A DNA stretch of 44,039 nt from Nitrospirota bacterium (GTDB taxonomy: Bacteria > Nitrospirota > Thermodesulfovibrionia > Thermodesulfovibrionales > UBA6898): contig JACRLQ010000004.1 in assembly GCA_016215155.1 (NCBI GenBank), forward strand, positions 1-44,039. The letters are read 5' to 3'. The notes under the pieces are model-generated. The model did no database searches and had not been told where the DNA came from. It saw only the letters and a list, made by a program, of their open reading frames with translations. The position numbers and the translations under genes are program-made. Below are positions 1 through 8,217 of the stretch, one piece after another. Numbering within the stretch: position 1 is the stretch's first letter; the number at the start of each line of letters is the position of its first letter.

Positions 1-2372
1 GGGATGGCCTGTATCTCGATATGCATCTTCAAATGAGGCTCGAATACCTCGGCTATGGAGGGCTTACCGGACACGAGGCAGTGACAACTCGGGCACCCTT
101 CGGGCGGACAACCCGCGCCGTGGAAATACTCGAAGCATTTCACCTTCTTCACGTCCAGAAACGGAAGTCCGAGTATCTTTTGAGCGGCCTTGTTGGCCCG
201 TATGATATTGAAATCCTTATCGTGGACTGTGACCATGTCCGTAATGGTGTTGAAGGTCTCTTCCCACTCCCGGGTAATCTGTGACAGCTGCTCCTCCGCA
301 AGCTTTCGGGCTGTAATGTCCTGAAGGGTCTCGATGGCGGCGATGACAACGCCGGTCGTATTAATGATTGGCGCCGCATCGAACACGACATAGCGGTCCC
401 TGCCGTTCATGTTTTTGTACCACCCTTCGGCATGAAGGCCCATGGGAGTGAGCAGAGATTTCGAATAGACCGAATATAGAGAGGACAACTTTTCCGGATC
501 GCCGTCCGCGTCCATGACGACATCGGCAAGGGCAGGCCGTTGATGGTCATAAAATGGTTTCCATTGGTCGGCAGTCCCGATCATCTCGGAGGCTTGGAAC
601 CCGGTCAGTTCCTCACAGGCCCTGTTCCATATCAAAATAGTGTGCTGCGCATCCAGCACAAATGTTGCGACCGCGGAATTTTGTATCAGGTTTTCGGTAA
701 ACTGTTTTTGCTGCTCAAGCGCCTCTGACGTCTTCATGCGTTCTGTGATATTATGGACGACCTCAATGCCCGCTATGATATTCCCCTTAGAGTCCCGCAA
801 CGGAGAAGCGGTTATCTCGACATACACTGTCCCCTTATCTGTGGGAGCGGACCTTACCACGCTATGGACCTCTCCGTCTTCGAACACCATCGCAACGCCG
901 CATCCCTCGCAGCGCTGGTCCCTCTTTTCATAGGCCATATAGCAGCATTCTCCGACATGCTCGCCCAACAGATTCTTGAAGGCCTGATTTTGATACAGGA
1001 CCCTGAAATCCCTGTCCTGAATGGTTACGCCGTCTCCGATGGCCGCAATAATGCTGTCAGCCCTGGCCTTTTCATCCCCAGCCCTGACAAGGGCCTCCTT
1101 GAGCGCGTCCTCCAGGCGTATTCGTTTGGTAATGTCCCGCGCTATTCCAAACAGTCCGGCTACGCCGCCGTCCTTAAGGTTCGGTTTTGACAGGATCTCG
1201 GCATAAAGATGACCGCCCGCTTTGTTGAGTATCCGTAACACGTGAAGCGGCGGAGATTCCCCCTGCATGACACGATGAAAATTGTCCAGGGCAATATTCA
1301 GGTCATCGCGATGGACAATTTTTGTGAAACTCCGGCCTATGAGCTCGGCCAGAGGCCAGCCGGTGATCGTCTCGAACACCGGGTTTAGAGATACGACCGT
1401 TCCGGCGTCATCGAGCGAAAAAATAACATCCTGCGCGGTATCGACAAGATTTCTGTACCGCTGCTCGGACCGGGCAAGTCTTTCCTGGTTATGTTTTTGC
1501 TCGGTCTCCAGTCGCCTGCGCTCCGTGACATCTATGGCGGACACCAGTTGTGAGCGTCTTCCGGCAAAGACCATGGTATGGGCGACTATTTCCACTTCAA
1601 TAATCGTCCCATCCTTTTTCCTGTGTCTCCAAACGCCTGCTTCGTCGATCCCTCTGCTGACCTTCGATATCTTGCCGAGGAGGGCGGGGACATCTTCAGC
1701 GGGCCGGATGTCCTTGATTGTCAGGGAGAGGAATTCCTCTTTCGAGTATCCGTAGTGCGCTACGGCCGCGTCATTGACCGCAAGGAACGCCAACGTCTCA
1801 AGGTCAAATACCCACATGGGCTGGGGATTATTCTCAAAGAGCGTCCGGTAGCGCTCTTCCCTGTCTTGCAGCACCGCCCTGGTTTGTTCCAGTTCCCGGA
1901 GCTTTTCTTCAAGTTTGGCGGCCACAACCCGGCAGTAGTCCCTGAAACGTTCTTCTTCTTTTTTTTCGTCCGTGGAGGCCGTGCCAGTGGGTTCCTTCCC
2001 GGACGCATGCATCGCAAGGGCCGCCGTAAACTCCTCCCAGAAAGCGTCCGGCGGCTTGGGTTTGACTATCAGCGCGTCGGCCCCGAGGGAACGGGCAAGT
2101 TCATGTTCATCATCTCCGGTATAGATTGCGGTAAATAAAATAAAAGGTATGTTGCGGAGCGCATCCTCATGCCGGAGGGCGTGCAGAAATTGGAAGCCGT
2201 CCATCCTGGGCATCACGGCATCGGAGATAATCGCATCGGGCCTGTGCTCCAGCGCCTTTTCAAGGCCCTCCTGCCCGTCCGAGGCCTCAAGGACGCTATG
2301 CCCATGGCCTTCGATGAGCAGTCTCAGTAATTTTCTCGAGCCTGGATCATCATCAACAATCAGTATATTCAT
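1..2372 (-). CDS. Receiver/multi-PAS signalling protein (C-terminus beyond left edge)
   Basis: The frame stays open from an ATG at 2372 to the window edge (790 codons), so the protein is truncated here only by the window. Residues 1-120 form a CheY-like receiver: acidic cluster D7-D9, phosphoacceptor D51 (SDAVMPRMDGF) and K104. After a Glu/Lys-rich linker come five PAS domains at about 172-290, 303-420, 437-550, 556-690 and 700 onward. The third carries C476, C477, C488 and C491; the fifth carries C746, C755, C760, C763 and C765. No membrane segment is visible, so it is probably cytoplasmic. A histidine kinase or GGDEF output is expected past the edge but cannot be seen. No Shine-Dalgarno precedes the ATG. 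It is divergent from the PstS-like/kinase pair, which suggests a shared signalling locus (inference). Confidence 0.9.
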   Translation of the reverse strand, partial: MNILIVDDDPGSRKLLRLLIEGHGHSVLEASDGQEGLEKALEHRPDAIISDAVMPRMDGFQFLHALRHEDALRNIPFILFTAIYTGDDEHELARSLGADALIVKPKPPDAFWEEFTAALAMHASGKEPTGTASTDEKKEEERFRDYCRVVAAKLEEKLRELEQTRAVLQDREERYRTLFENNPQPMWVFDLETLAFLAVNDAAVAHYGYSKEEFLSLTIKDIRPAEDVPALLGKISKVSRGIDEAGVWRHRKKDGTIIEVEIVAHTMVFAGRRSQLVSAIDVTERRRLETEQKHNQERLARSEQRYRNLVDTAQDVIFSLDDAGTVVSLNPVFETITGWPLAELIGRSFTKIVHRDDLNIALDNFHRVMQGESPPLHVLRILNKAGGHLYAEILSKPNLKDGGVAGLFGIARDITKRIRLEDALKEALVRAGDEKARADSIIAAIGDGVTIQDRDFRVLYQNQAFKNLLGEHVGECCYMAYEKRDQRCEGCGVAMVFEDGEVHSVVRSAPTDKGTVYVEITASPLRDSKGNIIAGIEVVHNITERMKTSEALEQQKQFTENLIQNSAVATFVLDAQHTILIWNRACEELTGFQASEMIGTADQWKPFYDHQRPALADVVMDADGDPEKLSSLYSVYSKSLLTPMGLHAEGWYKNMNGRDRYVVFDAAPIINTTGVVIAAIETLQDITARKLAEEQLSQITREWEETFNTITDMVTVHDKDFNIIRANKAAQKILGLPFLDVKKVKCFEYFHGAGCPPEGCPSCHCLVSGKPSIAEVFEPHLKMHIEIQAI

Positions 2373-2532
2373 TTATAAACTTAAGTATAGCTCTGTTTGA
2401 GCCGAATTTGTAGTCTTATTTGACCCGTTATCGATATATCCGCCCCGTCAACGTCAAAGAATATTTTTGAGTCCTCCGCTTGTGCCGGTTGCAGGCGATC
2501 GCGGAGGGTCCATATCTTCACTCATCATGCAA

Positions 2533-2565
2533 TTGACTTATGTTAGAATGAAGCATAGCAATAAT
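2533..2565 (+). promoter_or_regulatory. Possible promoter for the PstS-like/kinase pair
   Basis: TTGACT at 2533-2538 resembles a -35 box. The correctly spaced -10 (2556-2561) is poor. TAGAAT at 2544-2549 and AATAAT at 2560-2565 look better but are wrongly spaced from it. The site lies about 30-60 bases upstream of the preferred ATG at 2596. This is a weak call. Confidence 0.25.
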
Positions 2566-2595
2566 AGCCGTTTATCTCATAAACAAAGGAAAGTT

Positions 2596-3414
2596 ATGAG
2601 CACATTGATTAAATGTATTTTCATAGTCATATGCTGCCTGATTTCAGACCCCCGCCAGGCCTGCCCGGCTGCATTTATTACCGGAAGCGGATGTTCCGTC
2701 AGCATCCCCGGATATCTGGCCGAACTTGCGATGGTATATGAAAAAGAGTCCGGGGTCAGGGTGGCCGTAAGGGGAGGCGGAAGCCTTCAGGGTCTTCATG
2801 ATCTCGCCAATAACAGGGTCGATTTCGCCGCTTCATGCAAGAGTAAATCCCCGGACGATCCGGAGGACCTGGACTTTACAACCGTGGCCTGGGACGCGCT
2901 GGTATTCGTAGTCCATAAGTCGAACCCCGTTAACACAATTACTCCTGAACAGGTACGGGACATCTATGATGGCCGCATAACAAACTGGAGACAGCTGGGT
3001 GGTCCGGACCTGCCTTTTAAATCCTTTATCGCGACAAAAATGGGGGGGGTCGGCGAATCCCTCAGTCAAATGGTCTTGAAGGGGAAGTCGGTCACAAAAC
3101 AAAATAACTCCATTTTGCTTTCCTCCTCGGTCGCGATCTGGGAACAGCTGGTCGAAAAAACACCAGGGGGCTTTGCCTCTTCCGGGTTTTCAAGCGCCAG
3201 GAAACGCAACGTAAAAATGCTTAAGGTCAATGGGGTCAGCCCCACAAAGGTGAATATATCGACTGATAAATATCCCCTCAGGAGACCGCTTTACATAGTT
3301 ATGAAAAAAAATACCAGGCCCGAGGCCAGAAGATTCCTCGATTATGTGCTGAGCAAAAAGGGCCAGGGGCTCATCTCGTCATACGGCATGGTCTCTCTTT
3401 CAGAAGCCAGGTGA
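2596..3414 (+). CDS. PstS-like phosphate-type substrate-binding protein
   Basis: A 272-residue periplasmic binding protein of the PstS/PBP-like family. The ATG at 2596 is preferred because AAAGGAAAG sits just before it and the hydrophobic signal peptide starts there; the frame is open further upstream to 2467. The mature protein opens with GSGCSV and continues with RGGGSLQGLHDL and a VDFAASC segment, the usual ligand-loop positions of PstS-like proteins. The IYDGRITNWRQLGG motif is typical of the family. No pstC, pstA or pstB lies nearby. Its stop overlaps the GTG of the histidine kinase (GTGA), so the two are translationally coupled. It may present a ligand to the kinase rather than feed a transporter (inference). 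The ligand, phosphate or another oxyanion, cannot be read from the sequence. Confidence 0.85.
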   Translation: MSTLIKCIFIVICCLISDPRQACPAAFITGSGCSVSIPGYLAELAMVYEKESGVRVAVRGGGSLQGLHDLANNRVDFAASCKSKSPDDPEDLDFTTVAWDALVFVVHKSNPVNTITPEQVRDIYDGRITNWRQLGGPDLPFKSFIATKMGGVGESLSQMVLKGKSVTKQNNSILLSSSVAIWEQLVEKTPGGFASSGFSSARKRNVKMLKVNGVSPTKVNISTDKYPLRRPLYIVMKKNTRPEARRFLDYVLSKKGQGLISSYGMVSLSEAR

Positions 3415-5678
3415 AACTCTCTCTCCAAAAAAGAGTGACCCTTTTAATCACCGTGGTTATGACGGCCATAAGTCTCGTTAGCACGCTTCTTTTTATAACT
3501 TCCCACCAAAAAAGCATGGAAAAGGAGATAATTGCGCGCGGATTGACCATGGCAACTTCCCTTTCAAAAGCGGTCGATGAAGGGGTCGCCACCGAAAACC
3601 TGGATCTGATCAAACAGTTTGAAGATATCGTCCATACAAGCGACGTCGATATCGCGCAGGTCTTTTCCTCCCTATGGCTACCGGTCGATGCCTACCCTGC
3701 CGAAAAACACAACGAGCCGCCTGACCCTGCCGCGGTGGAATATTTCCGCACTACCCAGGGTCCTCATCCTGATTTTTATAAAAAAAATGGGACCTTTTTT
3801 GATTTCTATACCCCGGTATACTATAAATATGCGGGGGAGGTAAACCCCACGGACCGGCTGCTGATCGGATACGTCAGGCTGAGGCTTTCAACGTCTGAGT
3901 ATACGCTAGGAATGAAAAAAGCTGTTGTTTTAAACATGGCTGTATCGGTTCTTCTGACGATTTTTGCAGTTATTGTCCTTAGCGCGGTGATAAGAAGAAA
4001 TGTCCTCAGGCCTGTCATAGACCTTCACGGTTCGGTCTCCAGGCATAAAGAAGGCGAACTGCCTGAGCCCATTGCCGTAAGGACTTCCGGTGAGATAGGC
4101 GAACTTACCGCTGAGTTCAACAATATGATAATGTATGTAAGGGACAGAGAGGAAAAACTCGCGCAGGAAAAAGAACGTCTCGGGGTCACTCTCCGAAGCA
4201 TCGGTGACGGGGTCATCGTGACCGATACCGACGGCACTGTCACACTCATAAACAGAGTGGCTGAACAGCATACCGGATGGACTGCGCAGGAAGCCGTCGG
4301 CCGAAAACTGAACGAGGTTTTCAATATCATAAATGAGGTGACCCGCGAGATATGCGAAAATCCGGTTGAAAAGGTGATGAGTACGGGCGTAATAGTCGGT
4401 CTGGCCAACCATACGGCCCTGATCCGTAAAGACGGCGGGGAAATCATCATCGAAGACAGCGCCGCGCCCATCAGGGACAAAAAAAGCGAGATAATAGGTA
4501 TAGTGCTGGTATTCCGCGACGCCACCGAAAAAAAGAAGATCGAAGAGGAACTTCTTAAGATGGAGAAGCTGCAGTCAGTGGGACTGCTGGCCGGAGGCCT
4601 GGCCCATGATTTCAATAATCTTCTTACATCGATCGTCGGCAATATAAGCCTTGCCAGGATATGTCTGGACCCCGGAAGCAAGGCCGATGAACGATTGAAG
4701 GATGCGGAAACCGCCTCTCTGAGGGCGACGGACCTTACCCGCCAGCTCCTGACCTTTTCAAAAGGCGGGGCGCCCGTGAAAGTGGCCACCTCGATCGTCG
4801 ATGTCATAAGGGAAGCCACCGGGCTGGCCCTCTCCGGCACAAACGTGTCGTCCGAAATGGTTGTCGCGGAAGATATACCTCTGGTCGACGTAGACCCCGG
4901 ACAGATGAGCCAGGTCTTCAATAACCTTATCATAAACGCTGTTCAGGCGATGCCGGCGGGCGGCAAAATACTGTTCAGTGTAAGCGCGGCAGTAATATCC
5001 GCCGATGAGAACCCCTTGCTTGAGGAGGGAAGATATGTAAAAATATCAATCAAAGACAGCGGGATAGGGATCCCCCCTGAGCATCTCGGAAGTATATTCG
5101 ACCTTTATTTCACGACGAAACAAAAAGGCAGCGGCCTGGGCCTTGCAAGCGTCTATTCGATTATAAACCGGCATGACGGGCTTATTACCGTTGAATCAAA
5201 ACCGGGAGAAGGCTCGACATTTCAGATATATCTGCCCGCCTCAAAAAATATAGCGGCTGACGGAACATCTGAAGAAAAACTCGTCCACCACGGACAGGGA
5301 AATATTCTGGTTATGGACGATGAAAAGCTGGTCAGGGACATCGCGGGTGAGATGCTGCGTTCACTGGGGTACAATGTTTTTTTTGCCGAAAATGGGTCCG
5401 GGGCCATCGAGATATATAAACGACACCTTGCCGAGGGCAGGCCGTTCGATGCGGTCATTCTGGATCTTACCATCCCCGGGGGAATGGGCGGAACGGACAC
5501 CGTGCGCAATCTCATGGCGATAGACCCTGATGTCCGGGCGATCGTGTCGGGCGGATATTCGAATGACCCGGTAATGGCCGAATTCAGAGAATACGGATTT
5601 AAGGGTGTAATAACCAAGCCTTACCGTATCACTAATTTCAGCAGGACCATCCGGGAAGTCTTGAAGGGACCCGCGTAA
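3411..5678 (+). CDS. Membrane hybrid histidine kinase (sensor-HAMP-PAS-HisKA-HATPase-REC)
   Basis: A 755-residue hybrid sensor kinase starting with GTG, overlapping the preceding stop. Order: TM1 about 10-28, periplasmic sensor about 29-170, TM2 about 171-193, HAMP to about 248, PAS about 255-375, HisKA with phospho-accepting H399 (LAHDFNNLL), HATPase with N box (NNLIINAVQAM), G1 (DSGIGIP) and G2 (GSGLGLASV). A C-terminal receiver about 620-755 has acidic MDDE, phosphoacceptor D685 (ILDLTIPGG) and K736 (TKPY). The DFNNLL H-box is typical of PAS-linked kinases with a C-terminal receiver. The coupled PstS-like gene suggests that a periplasmic binding protein supplies its signal. No DNA-binding response regulator lies next to it; the divergent receiver-PAS protein is a possible partner. 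Confidence 0.93.
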   Translation: MKLSLQKRVTLLITVVMTAISLVSTLLFITSHQKSMEKEIIARGLTMATSLSKAVDEGVATENLDLIKQFEDIVHTSDVDIAQVFSSLWLPVDAYPAEKHNEPPDPAAVEYFRTTQGPHPDFYKKNGTFFDFYTPVYYKYAGEVNPTDRLLIGYVRLRLSTSEYTLGMKKAVVLNMAVSVLLTIFAVIVLSAVIRRNVLRPVIDLHGSVSRHKEGELPEPIAVRTSGEIGELTAEFNNMIMYVRDREEKLAQEKERLGVTLRSIGDGVIVTDTDGTVTLINRVAEQHTGWTAQEAVGRKLNEVFNIINEVTREICENPVEKVMSTGVIVGLANHTALIRKDGGEIIIEDSAAPIRDKKSEIIGIVLVFRDATEKKKIEEELLKMEKLQSVGLLAGGLAHDFNNLLTSIVGNISLARICLDPGSKADERLKDAETASLRATDLTRQLLTFSKGGAPVKVATSIVDVIREATGLALSGTNVSSEMVVAEDIPLVDVDPGQMSQVFNNLIINAVQAMPAGGKILFSVSAAVISADENPLLEEGRYVKISIKDSGIGIPPEHLGSIFDLYFTTKQKGSGLGLASVYSIINRHDGLITVESKPGEGSTFQIYLPASKNIAADGTSEEKLVHHGQGNILVMDDEKLVRDIAGEMLRSLGYNVFFAENGSGAIEIYKRHLAEGRPFDAVILDLTIPGGMGGTDTVRNLMAIDPDVRAIVSGGYSNDPVMAEFREYGFKGVITKPYRITNFSRTIREVLKGPA

Positions 5679-5716
5679 AATAACCGGCATGATCTTAAAA
5701 TCATCACGATACTGAC

Positions 5717-7090
5717 ATGAACATTCCATATGGACACCGCCTCTGCTTCCTGACGAGGGGAATCATTTTAAGCCTTGCTATTTTTCAGTTCCTCGGTCCC
5801 TTTTCCGCCCCTGCGCACGGCGGGGACAAAATCATAGTCTATTTTTTCTGGTCCGAAGGATGTCCTCACTGTGAAAAAGAAAAAGTCTTTCTGGCCGGGA
5901 TGAAGGGAAAATACCCCGGGCTTGATATCCAGTCATATGAGGTCAAGAAAAATCCCGACAACGCAATGCTCTTTACGCAGATCTCCGAAATCTACGGTCT
6001 GAAGATCGGGGGCGTCCCGGCAACATTCGTAGGGGGCCTCTCTCCGGTAATCGGGTATCTGGGAGACGCTGCTTCAGGCAGGGAGATAGAAGATAAAATC
6101 CGGTACTGCGTGAACAACCCCTGTAACGACCCAATGAGCAGGCTGGGAGTTGATACGCTTTCCGGCGCAATTTTGGATCAGGGGAAATCACCTCAAAAGG
6201 AGGGGCTCTGCGCGCAGGATGAGGATTGCCCTGAAGAGGCCAAGAAAAAACCTCAAGAGACGATGCTGACGCTGCCCGTAATCGGCGCCATCGATACGGC
6301 GAAAACGGCCCTTTCTTACCAGACCGTCATCATAGCCGGTCTCGACAGTTTCAACCCCTGCGCGTTTTTCGTGCTGATCACCCTGCTGGGGCTTATGATT
6401 CATGCCCAGTCGAGAAAACGGGTCCTCCTTATAGGCGGGATCTTCGTTTTTTTCTCCGGGTTCATATATTTCATATTCATGGCGGCCTGGCTCAATATAT
6501 TCCTGCTGACCGGCCAGGTGGCCGCGGTCACCGTGGCGGCAGGTGTCATCGCCCTGATTATCGCCGCCATAAATATCAAGGACTTCTTTTTTTTCAAAAA
6601 GGGGGTCTCTCTGAGCATCCCTGACAGCGCAAAGCCCAAACTCTTCGAGCGGATGAGGAAACTTCTGAAGGCGGACTCACTTCCCGCCGTCATCTCCGGC
6701 GCCGTCGTGCTTGCCGTTGCCGCAAATGCTTACGAACTCTTCTGCACGGCAGGCTTCCCGATGGTATATACCCGCATACTCACGCTCCATAACCTCTCCA
6801 AGCTGTCCTACTATCTCTACCTCGCGCTTTATAACGTGATCTACGTTACACCTCTGGCCCTTGTGGTAGTTTTTTTTGCCGTAACGCTGGGGGCGAAAAA
6901 ACTTACCGAGCGGCAGGGACGCATACTGAAGCTTATCTCGGGCATGATGATGTTATGTCTGGGGCTTCTGCTGATCTTAAAGCCGGAACTCCTCAATAAC
7001 ATCGTCGTTACCTCAGGAATACTCGGGGCCGCCCTGCTGCTGTCGGCCATTATAATCTTTACGGAAAATAAAGTACTCAGACAGGGATGA
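5717..7090 (+). CDS. Thioredoxin-fold plus DsbD/CcdA-like membrane disulfide reductase
   Basis: A 457-residue fusion. A signal/anchor segment (about 15-35) precedes a periplasmic thioredoxin-like domain with C49-P-H-C52 and a cis-Pro loop (GGVPATF, P101). A linker with further cysteines (CVNNPC, CAQDEDC) follows. The C-terminal half is a polytopic domain with C215 in NPCAFF and C343 in FCTAGFP, corresponding to the paired membrane cysteines of the DsbD/CcdA family. The expected role is passing electrons from cytoplasmic thioredoxin across the membrane to periplasmic disulfides. Domain order (thioredoxin first) is the reverse of E. coli DsbD, whose thioredoxin domain is C-terminal. There is no clear Shine-Dalgarno at the ATG. 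It lies 38 bases after the kinase and overlaps the convergent peptidase by 14 bases with no terminator between them. Confidence 0.85.
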   Translation: MNIPYGHRLCFLTRGIILSLAIFQFLGPFSAPAHGGDKIIVYFFWSEGCPHCEKEKVFLAGMKGKYPGLDIQSYEVKKNPDNAMLFTQISEIYGLKIGGVPATFVGGLSPVIGYLGDAASGREIEDKIRYCVNNPCNDPMSRLGVDTLSGAILDQGKSPQKEGLCAQDEDCPEEAKKKPQETMLTLPVIGAIDTAKTALSYQTVIIAGLDSFNPCAFFVLITLLGLMIHAQSRKRVLLIGGIFVFFSGFIYFIFMAAWLNIFLLTGQVAAVTVAAGVIALIIAAINIKDFFFFKKGVSLSIPDSAKPKLFERMRKLLKADSLPAVISGAVVLAVAANAYELFCTAGFPMVYTRILTLHNLSKLSYYLYLALYNVIYVTPLALVVVFFAVTLGAKKLTERQGRILKLISGMMMLCLGLLLILKPELLNNIVVTSGILGAALLLSAIIIFTENKVLRQG

Positions 7091-8216
7091 CCGGATTTAT
7101 ATTATCCAATGACGTTATGCATTCCAGCAGCGCCCGGCAGCCGTCGATAAGGTCTTTTCTCAGAATAAACTCGCCGGAGGTATGCACCTTCTGCATCCCG
7201 TTTGAGATATTTACGGCCCTTATCCCGGATTCATTGAATATGCTGGCATCCGAGCCTCCCCCGGTTACGACCAGCGACGGTTTGATCCCACATCTTTTAA
7301 AGGCGGAGATTACATGAAGAACAAACGGATCGCTCGCCTCAAGCCTGAAGCTTCTGTACTCCTGCCGCTCGGTAATCTTAAGGCCCGCATCGAGCCCGGA
7401 GGCAATCCTCCGCGCGGTTTCAAATATCCTTGAGCTGACCTGCTCAAGGGCGCGGGGATCATGACCGCGTATCTCCCCGTGTATTAAAACCTCCCTGGGC
7501 ACCACGTTCGTCGCCGTGCCGCCGCTTATAATCCCGATATTGGCCGTCGTCTCGGGGTCTATCCTTCCGTCAGGCGCCGAGGATATGATGCCCGCCGCGG
7601 CCCTTATCGCGCTTATTCCCTTTTCGGGCTCGATCCCGGCATGCGCCGCCCTGCCGGTAATGCGCATCTCATAGGTAATGTGGGTCGGAGCGCCCATGAC
7701 GATATTGCCGACACTCCCTGAGGAATCGAGCACAATTGCGTGTTGACTCCGAAGAATACCGAAATCAAGGTTTCTGGCCCCGACCAGTCCCTTCTCTTCA
7801 GCGGACGTAAAGACCACCTCGATGTCCCCGTGCGGGACGTCATTTTCAGCCAGTACGGCAAGCGCCTCGCATATCTGGGCTATCGCGCTTTTGTCGTCAG
7901 CCCCAAGCACCGTATCGCCAGCGGACCTTATCATCTCGTCATCTATGGCGATCTTTATCCCCGCGGTCGGCTCAATCGTGTCCATATGCGCGCTAAGCAT
8001 AAGCGGCGGACGCCCCCGGACGTTTCCCTTTTTTCTGCCTATCAGATTGACACCCCGGTCATATTCCTGCACCGTCACGCCGCAGCCGTAACGCTCCATC
8101 GCCCTGACGAGATAGGCCGCGATCTCCGTCTCGCCGAACGACGGCGAGTTGATATTGACAAGCTCTATGAAGGTCTTAAGGAGCCGTTGGGTATTTAATA
8201 GTCCGTCCATGTCCAT
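7077..8216 (-). CDS. M20-family metallopeptidase (peptidase T-like)
   Basis: A 379-residue di-zinc exopeptidase. Metal ligands and catalytic residues are recognisable: H77 and D79 (SAHMDT), bridging D107 (LGADDKSA), catalytic E140 and metal E141 (TSAEEKG), D164 (VLDSSG) and a late His in KVHTSGEF. The segment about 185-290, with GRAAHAG and GTATNVVPREV, is the lid/dimerisation domain of the M20 family. It resembles the PepT/YqjE-like subgroup that cleaves short peptides; the substrate is not determined. There is no signal peptide, so it is cytoplasmic. It starts 1 base after the radical SAM stop, so it is the last gene of a leftward block with that gene and the FAD oxidoreductase. Confidence 0.9.
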   Translation of the reverse strand: MDMDGLLNTQRLLKTFIELVNINSPSFGETEIAAYLVRAMERYGCGVTVQEYDRGVNLIGRKKGNVRGRPPLMLSAHMDTIEPTAGIKIAIDDEMIRSAGDTVLGADDKSAIAQICEALAVLAENDVPHGDIEVVFTSAEEKGLVGARNLDFGILRSQHAIVLDSSGSVGNIVMGAPTHITYEMRITGRAAHAGIEPEKGISAIRAAAGIISSAPDGRIDPETTANIGIISGGTATNVVPREVLIHGEIRGHDPRALEQVSSRIFETARRIASGLDAGLKITERQEYRSFRLEASDPFVLHVISAFKRCGIKPSLVVTGGGSDASIFNESGIRAVNISNGMQKVHTSGEFILRKDLIDGCRALLECITSLDNINPVIPV

Positions 8217-8217
8217 T

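Noticed and set aside
753-1190. Plus-strand frames over the multi-PAS gene
   Set aside because: The minus strand is continuously open and encodes clear PAS domains.
4025-4933. A 302-codon frame antisense to the hybrid kinase
   Set aside because: Ser/Thr/Ile-rich low-complexity product with no domain; shadow of the HAMP-PAS-HisKA coding region.
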